Notes: a model not told the origin generated them from the letters alone. Numbered from the stretch's first letter, positions 46,398 to 57,667 are shown. The stretch is DNA of 64,000 nt from Erythrophleum ivorense (GCA_026724425.1 JAIUCV010000003.1:43797283-43861282); one strand, 5' to 3'. Numbers and translations are program-made.

Positions 46398-47343
46398 TTA
46401 TATGTTGCAGAAGAACTTATAAGCATAGTTTAAAGTTCTATTTTTTCTTTCTACAACACCATTAGACTCAGGTGAATATGAATGAGTTACTTCATGAATA
46501 ATTTCCTCTTTTTCACAAAAATCATTTAATAAAACATATTCTCCTCCTCTATTAGACCTTACTCTTTTAACCCTTTTATTTAGTCGATTTTCTACCTCTA
46601 CCTTATACAAAAGAATTTTTTCAAAAGCTTTATCTTTATTTCTCAATAAATATACTTTAGCATACCTTGAAAAATCATCTATAAAAGTTACATAATATTT
46701 TTCACCACCTCTTGTCATTGTTTGTTTTAAATTACCCAAGTCAATGTGAATTAAAACAAGTAATTCAGTTTCTCTCTGCATAGAAAGATGTGATTTTTTA
46801 GTTATTTTAGCTTATGCACACACTTTACATTTGTTTAAACAATTATTTTTAATTTCATAAATCAAATAAGTTGTTATGTTTTCTTAATATAAGACTTACT
46901 AACATGGCCTAATATAGTACAACACACATCAAATGAATCAATCATATAAATAAGTAAGCAAAAGAGGATGCATTTTTATTTATTTTAGCAACATTCAGTA
47001 CAAACAATCCTTGGTTACAATAACCCTTTTCAACAAAGATATTATTTTTTGTCATTACAATCTTATCAGGTTCAAATGACACTTTAATCTCAACATTTCC
47101 TAATAGAGCTACAGAAATTAAGTTTGCTCTAATATCAGGTATATGCAGAATGTTATTGAGAACTAAGTTCTTTTCAGATGTGAGTTTAAGAACCATTTTT
47201 CCTTTCCCAAGAACTTTTGCAGTTTGGGAATCGGCCAGATAAATGCAGTATTCTCCATCCTTGATAAGATCATAGGAGGTACGCAATTCCTTATTTACAT
47301 AAATATGCTTGGTAGCCCCAAAGTCTACCACCCATTTTTTCAC
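46398..47343 (-). pseudogene. protease and integrase, copia 2
   Basis: 47343-46942 holds the protease with KKWVVDFGATKHI, so the DSG triad is DFG here, and the usual tail ILHIPDIRANLISVALLG. 46781-46398 is the integrase core: YVTFIDDFSRYAKVYLL (first Asp), VKRVRSNRGGEYVL (second catalytic position, Asn in place of the usual Asp), and SPESNGVVERKNRTL (Glu). The zinc-binding HHCC part between 46940 and 46790 is degraded. Not functional. Confidence 0.82.
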
Positions 47344-47409
47344 TACAGAGACAACAAGAGATTAAGAAATAACCACAACCATGACTTCATCATCATTGTT
47401 CTCATTCCC

Positions 47410-48339
47410 CTAAACCAAATTTGCATTTGGCTTGGGAGGATTATTATTTCTAGTTCTCTTCCTACATTGAATAGCATGATACCCTAACTTGCCACAAATA
47501 AAGAAATTTCCCTTCTTTTTGAACCTAGGGTTAAAATTCTTGGGTTTGTAGTCAAGTTTCTTATGAGAATCATACCTCTTGTTGTGCGGTTTTGTCTCCA
47601 CCAAGTTTTCCTCTAAGGCTATCTCCTTGCCTTTTGCTACTTGAATCTCCTTTTGATTGGTGTCTTTGATGATGATGTGAGTGATGAGCTCTGATAGTGA
47701 CAGTTGCTTCTACTTATGTTTGAATTGTTGTTTTTAGTCTTTCCATGAATCTGATAGTTTCTTGATCAGGATCGTAGCTACAAATTCATCTAGAAGATTG
47801 ATCTTTTCAACATGAAGTTCTTTCAGTAACTTGTGGTATTCGTTGATTTGTAACTTGATGTCTTTGTTTTCGGACATCTCCCATTGGTGGTAATTTCTTA
47901 TCACAAATTTCTGCTTTCTAGCATCCTCAGCAGTGTACTTTGTGATCAGTGACTCCCAGATTTTGTTGGCTTCCCTATAAACACAATAAACATCGAACAA
48001 ATCATTAGATAACGTACTAAAGATAGTATGCCTGCATAGCTTGTTGGCATAAGCCCAAATGTCTTTCTAGGCTTGGTCAGCATCTATAGTAGGCTCATTT
48101 TGAGTAAGAACCATAGCAACTCCATGCATGTCCAATACCGAGAAAATGCGTTCTTGCCATCGTTTAAAGTTCTTGCCATCGAACACCTCAATTTTTGATA
48201 TGTTTGGGAATGGCTTAAGAAGTGACATTGCAGTGGGCACAAAGGTAGCAACACCACCCCCAATGCCCTTACCAGAAAAAGTAGTGGTAACGTTGGCAAC
48301 ATCAGAATTATTAATAGTAGCATCACAATGTGACTTCAT
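47410..48339 (-). pseudogene. gag, copia 2
   Basis: The start codon at 48339 (MKSHCDATINNSDVAN) lies only 12 bases past the LTR end. The core follows: FPNISKIEVFDGKNFKRWQE, then FDVYCVYREANKIWESLI and EYHKLLKELHVEKINLL (48000-47734, in another frame). The basic tail has KPHNKRYDSHKK and a zinc knuckle FFICGKLGYHAIQC near 47500-47460, where the first Cys of CX2CX4HX4C is Phe. Gag coats the RNA in the virus-like particle. Frame changes near 48060 and 47700 break it. Confidence 0.82.
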
Positions 48340-49071
48340 AGCTCTTAAGATTGTTAGCTGCAATTTAAAAGTATGTTAAAAGAAATAATCTAAGTCATGC
48401 CCAAGGACACTATCATTAAGAGTTATTCCGATATAGGTCGACAACTTTCCAAGATTAAATGGATCCTTCTTGCAGTAATCCACAGGGAAGCAAAATAACG
48501 AAGAACAAAAACTCATAACAGAGGAAGGAAGAGGGAAGCCAAAGAACCCAATAGCTAGATGCATCTTGAACTGCACCATGCACTGCCTTTTATAGGCCTA
48601 GGACACAGACATAAACATCGGGCAATAAAATCAATTAATGACGGCTTAATCACAATTAATCAGTTTCGAATGTTAGGACTAAAAGTAATTAAAGGGGAAG
48701 ACTATTTTGAACGTTGGGAGGAAACTGATTAATGAGGAAATTAAAAACAATAATTAAAAGTTTCAATGTTCAAAAATTCAAAATTGTTAAAAATAAGATT
48801 TTGCCAATAAGCTTATTCAAACAAAATATTTTTAAATTTTCAAAAATATTTCCAGCAAAAAATGCCCAGTATCGCATCTAACTCATGTGCAAGGAGGGAA
48901 ATCAAAGGTTTTCAACTGCAATGACCCATTGTTATGTGCATGAGTCCACTCCTCTTCTTAGCCCATTTACTTGCCTAATGTCACATCTTAGTATATATGT
49001 ACTAAGGCTCTCTCTATTGTAGGCAATATGAAACTCCTTTCTTTTGACACACACACATGTATACTCCGACA

Positions 49072-49251
49072 CCAACTTCATAATAGATTTCATCTTGATT
49101 GCTCATGAGAGAAGTATAGCTTTCTAAGCTTGATGTTTGGAATCAATCTTATCTATCATTTTGTTGTAAATCTAACTCTTATCCCTTCCTATGTCAATCC
49201 AAATGCCAAGATATTTCCAGAGCCTTTAAGCATAGTTTACCTTAAAATTAC
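49072..49251 (-). mobile_element. LINE, piece 2 (between the two insertions)
   Basis: 180 bases of LINE ORF2 just after the RT domain. Read on the minus strand they give KMIDKIDSKHQA, then KAILLS and KMKSIMKL, the usual 'kkieskLssWkakllSxagR' segment. The left side continues from 43106 (after the copia copy), and the right side ends in ATTAC (49247-49251), the target duplication of the unit that starts at 49252. The first five bases (CCAAC) are the copia target duplication. Confidence 0.75.
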
Positions 49252-49269
49252 TGTGAACACTGTATTTTG

Positions 49270-49670
49270 TTCGGGCAAGTGCAAAAATAATAACAAAATC
49301 AAATTAGCAAAAAAATACAAAAAAATACAAAAAGGAAAGAATCATTTAAAGGAAGTTTGAGAGAAATTGAGAAAGTCTAAATATGTTTTAAAAATAATGA
49401 TAATATCAAGAATCAAATAGCTATTAAAATATTAAAATTTTGGAAAAAATAATAATAAGAAAAAAAAATTAAAAAAACAAAGAAAGAAAATAAAAAGAAT
49501 AATAATAAAGTGAAGAGAGAACCAAACAAATAATAATAATAAAAGGAAAAAATTAAAAAAGATTAATTAATTAATTAAATTAAAAAAAACAAATAGCAAA
49601 AAATGAAAAGAGAGAAAAGCCCAATCCAAAACCAACCTTTAACAAAAACAAATCAAAAAAAAAGTAGAAG
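49270..49670. repeat. A-rich tract near the left end of the LTR unit
   Basis: Mostly A with some T, C and G in runs such as 'aaaaaaatacaaaaaaatac' (49310-49330). It resembles the longer A-rich zone at 54060-55310 but is not a clear copy of it. No gene. Confidence 0.6.
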
Positions 49671-50018
49671 CCTTTTTATCCAAAGGCCCGCTTCCCTTCT
49701 AAGTCCAATAATCTTTAGCCCTTCTGATCCAAGTAAACAAGCCCACGTCCGGATCCCCTGAAAACCCGACCCAATGGCTCCTGTGGTCCCCCATCTATTC
49801 AGTCCTCTCCTCGGGCAGACAGAAAGGACGAATGGACACACAGGAGAAAAGAGAGGCACAAAAAGCATTAGACGCACAGAGCATGAAGGCGTAGAGGGAC
49901 ACTGAGAGCGGTGGCCATTCAGAAAGGTGTAGTGCAAGCAAATGATCTTTGCCATGGCCAGGCGCAGGGACAGAGCAACACACGCAGAAGGAGAAGGTAG
50001 GCGCACGCTCAGTTTCCC

Positions 50019-50026
50019 TATAAAAG
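50019..50026 (+). promoter_or_regulatory. TATA box upstream of the STOREKEEPER-like fragment
   Basis: TATAAAAG preceded by CCC, in a GC-richer setting, 182 bases before the ATG at 50208. The position fits a promoter for the fragment or for the LTR transcript itself; these cannot be told apart. Supported by motif and position only. Confidence 0.5.
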
Positions 50027-50207
50027 AAGGAGCAGAAAGATTGATAGGGGGTTTGGCTTCGAAAGAAGGGAGCATCATGGGGGAGATAAGGAGAGATAAA
50101 AAGAGGCTAAGCACAGAGAGAGGGAGGAGGGAGCAGGAGAAAAGGAAAAAAAATGCAACAAGAAAAAGGGGACGTTGTGAGCCTACTTTGGGAAACCCTT
50201 ATTCTCG

Positions 50208-52036
50208 ATGGCTCAGAAACGTGCTTCTCCTTTGGACGAACCACCCACGGCTTCGTCTTCATCAGAAGAAGAGGAAGCTTCATCCGAAGAAGCAGGATCT
50301 TCATCTGAAGAGGAAGAAGAGGATGATGAACCAGCAAAAGCTCCATCCCCTTTACCAGCCATTGCTGCTGAGAAGAAACCCACTGCTAAAAAGCCTCCAC
50401 CTGCTGCTCCAACCACAACCAAAAGCTTCAGTTTCGGAATCCGAGATAGAATCTGATTCCGGATTTGACTCCAAAAATGAGCTACCCAATGGGAATACGG
50501 ACATGATGGTTAAACTGATTGCGTCCAAGCCCATGGAAGAGACTCCAAAGGCCAAGAAGCCGAAGTCTTATCCCTCGATTACGCCAGCCAAATCGGCGAC
50601 AAAGCAACCGAGTGAGAACAATTAGCCAGTGAGTGATTCAAAAAGGGCGAAGAAGTAGGGCAAGGATGCTGCTGGAGATGACGAGATCCCGGTGGCAAAG
50701 GATGATGGAAAAAAAGGCAAGGGAGAGTGAACAAAAAAAAACATCGAGAAGGGGGGTCAACCGAGACAGAATCTGATTCTGGATTTGACTTTGAAAATGA
50801 GCAACGCAGTGGGAATATGGACATGATGGTTAAACTGATTACGTCCAAGCCCATGGAAGAGACTCCAAAGGCCAAGAAGCCGAAGTCTCAGCCCTCGGTT
50901 ACGCCTGCCAAATCGGCAACAAAGCGACCGAGTGAGAACAATTGGCCAGTGAGTGATTCGAAAAGGGCGAAGAAGAAGGGCAAGGATGCTGCTGGAGATG
51001 ACGAGATCCCGGCGGCAGAGGATGATGGAAAAAAAGGCAAGGGAGAGTGAACAAAAAAAACATTGAGAAGGGGGGTAGACCGAGACAGAATCTGATTTCA
51101 TATTTGACTCCGAAAATGAGCAACCCAGTGGGAATACGAACATGATGGTTAAACTTATTGCGTCCAAGCCCATGGAAGAGACTCCAAAGGCCAAGAAGCC
51201 GAAGTCTCAGCCCTCGATTACGCTGGCCAAATCAGCGACAAAGCGACCGAGTGAGAACAATTAGCTAGTGAGTGATTCGAAAAGGGCGAAGAAGAAGGGC
51301 AAGGATGCTGTTGGAGATGACGAGATCCCAGCGGCAGAGGATGATGGAAAAAAAGGCAAGGGAGAGTGAACAAGAAAAAACATCGAGAAGGGGGGTCGAC
51401 CGAGACAGAATCTGATTTTGAATTTGACTCCGAAAATGAGCAACCCAGTGGGAATATGAACATGATGGTTAAACTGATTCCATCCAAGCCCATGGAAGAG
51501 ACTCCAAAGGCCAAGAAGTTGAAGTCTCAACCCTCGGTTACGCAGGCCAAATCGGAGACAAAGCGACCGAGTGAGAACAATTGGCCAGTGAGTGATTCGA
51601 AAAGGGCGAAGAAGAAGGGCAAGGATGCTGCTGGAGATGACGAGATCCCAGTGGCAGAGGATGATGGAAAAAAAGGCAAGGGAGAGTGAACAAAAAAAAA
51701 CATCGAGAAGGGGGATCGACCGAGACAGAATCTGATTTCGGATTTGACTCCAAAAATGAGCAACCCAGTGGGAATACGAACATAATGGTTAAACTGATTG
51801 CGTCCAAGGCCATGGAAGAGACTCCAAAGGCCAAGAAGCCAAAGTCTCAGCCCTCGGTTACGCCGGCCAAATCGGCAACAAAGCGACCGTGTGAGAACAA
51901 TTGGCCAGTGAGTGATTCAAAAAGGGCGAAGAAGAAGGGCAAGGATGCTGCTAGAGATGACAAGATCCCGGCGGCAGAGGATGATGGAAAAAAAGGCAAG
52001 GGAGAGTGAACAAAAAAAAACATCGAGAAGGGGGGT
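50208..52036 (+). pseudogene. STOREKEEPER/GeBP-like transcription factor fragment with five tandem internal units
   Basis: The ATG at 50208 gives MAQKRASPLDEPPTASSSSE, then alternating acidic and serine blocks (SSEEAGSSSEEEEEDDEPAK) and a Lys/Pro linker (AEKKPTAKKPPPAAPTTTKS). This is the N-terminus of STOREKEEPER-like/GeBP proteins, plant DNA-binding regulators. The next part (VSESEIESDSGFDS, ASKPMEETPKAKKPKS, DSKRAKKKGKDAAGDDEIP) is the segment before the DNA-binding domain. It is present five times in a tandem array with ~320-base period. The DNA-binding domain itself (DUF573 type) is absent, and stops fall in most units. It is therefore a fragment. Whether any part is translated is unknown. 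Confidence 0.8.
50442..52036. repeat. Five tandem ~320-base units of the STOREKEEPER-like linker
   Basis: Units begin at CCGAGA(C/T)AGAATCTGATT: near 50441, 50761, 51080, 51400 and 51719. Spacings are 320, 319, 320 and 319. Each ends with GGGAGAGTGAACAA, an A run, and CATCGAGAAGG. None of the spacings is a multiple of three, so the frame shifts from unit to unit. Single-base differences (for example TGG to TAG in units 1 and 3, ATG/ATA variants) show that the units have diverged. Unit 1 is the most different. Confidence 0.9.
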
Positions 52037-54059
52037 CAAAATTCGGAGAGTAGGAGGCGATTTGGGGGGAAGGAGAATAGAGTGGATCTGCAAGAAAGGG
52101 AGAGAGAGACACAAGGTTCAGATATAGGGAAGAGAGGAGATTGAGAAGGGAAGCAGCAGAGACAGGAGATCAAAAAATCTGAGATGGAAGGGAGGATTTG
52201 GAGGAAAAATCAAAAATGGGAAAAAGGAGGGGTTAAAAAATTTTTAGGTCCAGTGAGAAAAAAGGCCATGCGAAAAGGAAGGGAGAGAACTTACTTTATG
52301 AGACTCTTGGAGATGAAGTCTTCGAGAGGAATCAGCATCTGAAACCATTTCAAAGGAGACAGAAGCAAGAGACTGATTCTATTTGACCATCAGAGAAGAG
52401 GAAATTGGTGGATATCCAAAGAAAAAGCTTTGCAGATTTACGAGTGAATTAAGAGGAGTTTTCAATCTCTGGCTACGGTTAGGATTTCCATTCTAAATAG
52501 AAGTCAAATACACTGAGAGGTATATTACTTCCATGTTCCTTCTTCATCTGAAAGCTTACATATTATTTGTCCTTAGTTTCCGCATTAACTGAGAATCATT
52601 TTGGGTTCAAGTAGGGATTTGTACCAATCAATTGAATAAGACTGCTATTGTTTTTTTTCTGGGAATGTTCCTCTGTTTGGTAGTCAGTTTTTGATGAGAA
52701 ATTTTTTGTGGGTGTCTTGGTTTATTATCTAAACATAATTTTCAGGTTTCACTCTTTTTAGACTGTGGTTTGCGTTGAATAGCTAGATATTGTTGTTTGT
52801 GTCTGAATTTGTATGTTGATGGTTGGTTTGGTTGATAGTTGCTGCTAATATTCTGTCATGTTGCTCCCTTGTGATCATGAATAGTTGGGGTTTATTGGTT
52901 ACTCGGTCATACAAATTGCATTTGGCTCTTGGCTTCTGTTCCACATGACTGTGTGTTTTGATGTCCATGATTAGGATGCTATAACTGTATGTGGATAAGA
53001 GGGTATAAGTTTTAGAATTTTGCTTCATCAATTGAGGGTTTTGGAACTTACATGGGTTTGGGAATTAACACATGGAATTAGAATTAAGTTGACTCATTAT
53101 GATTCTTTTGCAAGAGGAGGCATTTGCTGCTATATCTGTTTGTATTGTCGCAAGCCGTGATTGAGTTAGTGGAACTAGGTTTTCTTTAACTAATGATAAT
53201 TGTTGACCTCAATTTCCATCCTCGGGCTGTGCTTAAGCTCAGGGGATGCAAAGTATACTATATTCTATTTTAAAATGGATGCCCAATTAGGGTGGTTATC
53301 AAGCTCTAGCCTAAATTTGTACCCTTTTAATATGCTTTATTTCAGTGGTCGAACATTGATTATGATTGCTGTATTATTTTGTATGGTTGGGTATTTAATA
53401 TAATCGGTCCTTATTTATGTTGGGTGGTGATGGTTAAGGCTTATTGCAAATCTTAGTCCATTTAAAAAAAAAAATTCCATTAGATTATTTGTGAATTTCA
53501 TACATTTGTTTTATACATAACTCCTCTATCCCATGCGAGTGTATGTTCAGACAGTGATCCATTGGTTTGATTATTTTTGGAAAAAAAAATAATGGCCTAG
53601 AATTTACCCCCTGCTCCTTCTTTTATCTCCTTTGCATGAGCCTTGCTCAAGAATGTTAAACAATTGAGGAGACTTACCAAGAATTGAGCAAAGATCAAAG
53701 AGATGGTTGCACTGCAGCAAATGAAACCAGATTGGATAGTATAGCAGAGTCAATTGGTTTGAGTTTGCTTTTCTATACTTGAAATGTATTAAGACATGTT
53801 GTTTAGTTGGTTTGACACAAGCACACACAATCAAAACAAATGTTGCAAGCTTGTGAATATTTTGCTTCAATTTAATTTTTATTATCTTTTTTAGAATTGC
53901 CGTGTGGGATTTTTGTCCCATCGGGCACGTAGGAATAGACCACAAGGCCATGTGTGGCAATAAGCCTCCTTGGTGATCTTTAAGCCCGAAATTTACATTT
54001 AGCATTGTGGCTTTCAACGGCCCTCCCAAATGATTCCTTAAAGAAAGTTTTTTTTAATA
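52037..54059 (+). other. Intron/UTR-like DNA inside the LTR unit
   Basis: Purine-rich text at 52037-52300 ('ggaggcgatttgggggg', many GA runs) is followed by T-rich text such as 'tgttttttttctgggaatg' near 52650 and 'ttttcaggtttcac' near 52740, which looks like a spliced leader. No protein of known type is found in any frame. 53880-54030 has 'cccatcgggcacgtagg' and looks like LTR text. Origin unknown: it could be captured host DNA or part of a long LTR. Confidence 0.4.
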
Positions 54060-55310
54060 AAAAGAACATAAAAAAGGGGTTCAAAAAGTTTTTTTTTTCC
54101 ACAAAAAAAATAGATTTCAAATATTTACCTTCTTCTTTCTTAAAAGGTTATTCTACAAATGTTTGAAAAGCATTGTTCTAAGGAGTCAAAGATTAGTTTT
54201 TAGAGAATTGCCCCTTTGGGAAAAAATAGAATAAATAAATAAATAAGAGAACAAAAGATAAGAAGAGAAAAGAGACAAAACCAAACATAAAAAAAAAAGT
54301 AGGTGAGAATTGAACTTTTGAGGCTTATGAGCTTTTCTCAAAGTTCTTTTAACAAAAATATATTTCATAAAAAACAAATAAAATCTAGAAAAGAAAAAAG
54401 AAAACAAAAGTGATAAGCAAAAATTGATTAAATTCTTTTTAAGCTTTAGAGCTTTTCTCCAACTTTCATTCAACAAAAATTAAAAATTAATACATGCTTT
54501 ACAAAAATTGAAAAAAAAAAAGGGTGTTTCTCGAAACAAGCAAAAAAAAATGAAAAAATTAGAAATAAAAAAGAGAAGACGATAAAGAAAATGAGATTAT
54601 TCTAGTTTTTACAAATTAAGACATACAAATCAATCTCAAGCTTGTTTTCTTTATAAAACTCTAAAATGATTTTTATTTTCTCTTTCTCTTCAAAAAAATG
54701 TATAACAATAAAAATAACCAAAAAAAGGAATAAAATGAAACAAAATACAAATAACGTATGAAAAATCAAAATATATATATATATGAACAAAACCCAAACA
54801 AAATAAAGATAAGCAAAAAAGGAGGAAAAAACCAAACAAGACAAAACACAACACAAATAAAACAAAAACAAAGGCAAAAGATAAAAACAAAAAGAAGAAG
54901 AAAAAGAACAAAATAGAACCAAAAATAGAAATAAAAATAAAAAGGAGGAAAAACCAAAGATTAACAGAACCAATAAAAAAAACAACAGAAACTAGATAAA
55001 GAAAACAGAAAAAGAGAGAAAAAGGTGAAAATGCAAAGAAAGTAAAATTAAATTTTCCTTTAGCAAATTAAAACACATTAACTAATTTCAAAACTTGTTT
55101 TGTTTGTAAAAGGAAAAGGATAATTTATTTTCTTTGTCTTTTCGCAAAAAAAAAAAGAAAAAAAAGAGAATAACAACATCAAAAAAAATTAAATTAAAAC
55201 AAAAAATAAAAAAATAAAGAACATACAAAAAATAAAAAAATAACAAAAACAAGAAAAAACAAGACAAAAGAAAAACATAAAAAAACCAACAAATACAATT
55301 TTCTATCGAA
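54060..55310. repeat. A-rich zone of the LTR unit
   Basis: Nearly 1.2 kb dominated by A with interspersed G, C and T, for example near 54790-55010. The complementary strand has T-rich frames that look like membrane proteins (for example 54985-54602), but this is the artefact of translating poly-T-like DNA (long Phe/Leu runs). Such A-rich stretches occur in long LTRs of Tat/Ogre-type elements; this is a family memory, not proof. Confidence 0.6.
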
Positions 55311-55836
55311 CTACGTGGACTTTGATCTCTCCTGAATGGTATATAGGCCCTAGGCTTTCATCCTAGGTCAAGTCCACTTTTGTAAATAAAACATTTTTCT
55401 TTTAATTTCTTTCCTTTCCTTTTTGTTTCAATTCTTGAATTTCTTTGTGTTTTATTTCCTTTCCTTCTTTCTACTTTGAGCTTTATTTCCTTTATTCCTT
55501 ATTATACATGTGACTTGTTATGGAGAATTAAAATAGAATTAAGGCCGTTTTATTTTTGCACAACTAACTTAGGGTAACCGTTCTTAGTAACGGGTGTAGT
55601 GGGGTGCCTAACACCTTCCCCACTCATAATCGACTCCCGGATCCATTTTCTGATTTGCAGACCATTTTCAAACTAAAAAGGTTTTGTCCAAAGTTTTACC
55701 TTTTAAAAAATTAAAATTTTAGTGGCGACTCTTGAACCCTTATACTTATTTTAATTTTGATTTTGTTTTTCGATTTCATTTGAAAATCGAATTTTTCTGT
55801 TAAAGGCGCCACGCGGTCGCATTTTCGAGTGTGACA

Positions 55837-56763
55837 ATTACCTAAAAGAAATATTTTGAATTTATGAAGGGTATTCGAACTAAAAACTATCTTCAATTTT
55901 GATTTGCTAATGACTTGCCTAGAAAGGTTGCCATAGGTTTCCAAAATGTCATTAACCACTTTGCAAGACTCAGGCTTTCCTTCAGAAAAATAGGATTACA
56001 TCATCCACATACATTAGGTGACCAAAAAATTTTGAGTCCTTATTTATTTTGATTCTAGTCCATGAACCCATTTGTTCTTGATTAACAACCATGCAAGATA
56101 AAACATTGGCATAGAGAATGAATGAATAAGGTAAAAAAGGGTTTCCTTGTCTAATACCTATGTTTGATTTAATGACGGGAGATGAGTTGCCATTGATTAA
56201 AATTTTGTAGGAAACCATGGAGATGCATTGCATTATCATTTGGATCCATTAAGAAGGAAAATTCATTTTGATGAGAATAACATGAAGTTCTAGGTTAGCA
56301 TATCATAAGTTTTAGAGATATTAATGTTGAACACACACCATCTCTTATTGCCAATTCTTTTTTTGTGAATTTGATGTAAGATCTTTGACACTAGATTGAT
56401 ATTTATCACAAATGAGGTAACCTTTAATGAAAGCACTTTGATTGCGTGCAATGTAATCATCTAAAATTCCTTTGATTTTGTTGCATAACACCTTAGCAAC
56501 AATCTTGTAGACCAAGTTGCAAAGGTTGGTAGGTCTAAAGTCCTTCCAAGACTAATGATTGTTGCATTTAAGAATCAAGGTGAAGAAAGTCTTGTTAGGA
56601 TTTTTGTTGCATTTAAGAATCAAGGTAATGAAAGTCTTGTTAGGATTTCTTAAAAGAAAGCCATGTTTCTAAAAATTAATAATCATGTTCACCAAATCTT
56701 GAGAGATTGAATCCCAATAAACTTGGAAAAAAATGGCCATGATAACTATCTAGCTAGGAGCAT
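55837..56763 (-). mobile_element. LINE, piece 1 (reverse transcriptase)
   Basis: A plant L1-type RT read on the minus strand: FFQVYWDSISQDLVN, HGFLLRNPNKTF, WKDFRPTNLCNLVYKIVAK, LDDYIARNQSAFIKG, then SPVIKSNIGIRQGNPF (56239 on) and the catalytic LMYVDDVILFF near 55990. The following VVNDILETYGNLS carries on to about 55842. RT copies the element's RNA at the target site. The frame has several stops and a 45-base in-frame duplication (56560-56649). It ends at the ATTAC flank of the unit at 49252. The 5' side is cut by an LTR-like repeat at 56764. Confidence 0.85.
56560..56649. repeat. Tandem duplication of 45 bases in the LINE RT
   Basis: GTTGCATTTAAGAATCAAGG (56560-56579) recurs at 56605, and the following text (gaagaaagtcttgttagg versus taatgaaagtcttgttagg) is nearly identical. 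Period 45, that is 15 codons, so the frame is kept. It duplicates the CNxxNKTFxTLILK-like segment of the RT. Confidence 0.85.
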
Positions 56764-57667
56764 TGTTACAACCTATTATATTTCATTCACTTGATATAAT
56801 GGAATGTCCATTTTAGCCATAGTTTTCATTACAAAAATTTTAGCAGTATAAATCAACTATTAAATATATCAAATTAATTCCCAAAGTATTCTTTCCCATT
56901 TTAATTCATAACTCACATACAAATATCTGGTCTCATCTGTTGGATTATGTATATAACTCTTATATGCAAAAAGAAACAAATACTCCATTTTAGCCTTAAA
57001 CACGTATTATGGCATAAACTTTAAAAATTTATAACTTATGTTACACAACTTCAACTAATACAAATTAGATGTCATTTTCAAGCTTATGATATGAACTTTC
57101 TACTATAAAAATTTCAAGTCAAAATGAATTAACTTAGTCCTTCAAATCTTATAAAAATCAGATTTGGTATAGTATGAATAGTAACTGTCATGACAATCTT
57201 TTGGAGCCAACTTTGAAAATATACTAAATATTCTATAAAACTCTGAAAAATACAAAATTTAGCTCTATAGAAAATTCTAAATGTCATCTAAATGCTCGTC
57301 AAATTTTAGCTCCAAATTCAGTTATTAAGATAATTAGAGCCAATAGGACATTTATGGCTCGTTTGGACAAATTTTTTATTTCAAGATGGTCCAATTAAGC
57401 TATAATATGACATCTTTTGCCATGAGCAAATTTCAACTCATATATGCAATATCTATGAAAGGCATATGAAATTTTCCTTGTATCTAAAAATTACCTTTCC
57501 ACTTGTTTATATACATTCAAACTCTATAGCTTTTCATATATCAAAACATATTCCCTTGTCTTATACATATATCTAATGGTCTTAAATTCATGGTTCAACA
57601 CTTTTTATACAAGCTATTACATTACATCAAAATATACATCAAATGTGTATAAACTTTAACTACATCT
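56764..57667 (-). mobile_element. LTR-like repeat (related to copies A-D), interrupted by copia 3
   Basis: Starts TGTTACAACCTATTATATTT at the point where the LINE text ends. Its content (for example 'tgagccaactttgaaaatatac', 'caagcttatgatatgaacttt', 'ttcataactcac') resembles the early part of copy B (near 5200-6060) read in the same direction. It is cut at 57667 by copia 3, and its remainder would lie beyond 64000. The target duplication cannot be seen. Orientation inferred from similarity with B. Confidence 0.4.

Larger units (their letters stand above)
43107..49071 (-). mobile_element. Ty1-copia retrotransposon 2, inserted in the LINE
   Basis: Minus strand. LTRs at 43107-43839 (733 bases, 3') and 48352-49071 (720 bases, 5'), both with plus-strand ends TGTTAGCTGCAATT and ACTCCRACA. 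Flanks are CCGAC (43102-43106) and CCAAC (49072-49076), a 4/5 target duplication. The polypurine tract before the 3' LTR reads ATGTGGGGAAT on the minus strand. The internal order is gag, protease, integrase, reverse transcriptase, RNase H, as in Ty1-copia. It is a close relative of the element at 57668: U5 ends and proteins match. No canonical Met-tRNA primer site follows the 5' LTR. Frameshifted and dead. Confidence 0.92.
49252..55836 (+). mobile_element. LTR-bounded unit carrying a STOREKEEPER/GeBP-like gene fragment
   Basis: 6585 bases starting TGTGAACACTGTATTTTG and ending GCATTTTCGAGTGTGACA, flanked on both sides by ATTAC (49247-49251 and 55837-55841), a perfect 5-base target duplication inside the LINE. 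The right end carries text typical of long plant Ty3-gypsy (Tat/Ogre-like) LTRs: 'ggtgcctaacaccttcccc' near 55600 and 'gtggcgactctt' near 55720. I see no gag, protease, RT or integrase. A TATA box (50019-50026) and a STOREKEEPER-like segment (50208 on) lie inside. A very A-rich zone (54060-55310) and a shorter one (49270-49660) flank it. Either a long solo LTR or a non-autonomous element with captured host DNA. Confidence 0.78.

Noticed and set aside
49653..50114. A 153-codon minus-strand open frame in the LTR unit
   Set aside because: It lies over the promoter-like region upstream of the STOREKEEPER-like fragment, on the opposite strand, and shows no recognised domain.
50579..51834. Repeated minus-strand open frames starting MAFGVSSMGLD
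   Set aside because: They are the complement of the tandem STOREKEEPER-like units; the plus-strand reading explains the sequence.
54602..54985. Minus-strand frames that look like multi-pass membrane proteins (long Phe/Leu/Tyr runs)
   Set aside because: They are the complement of an A-rich low-complexity zone; the composition alone creates hydrophobic translation.
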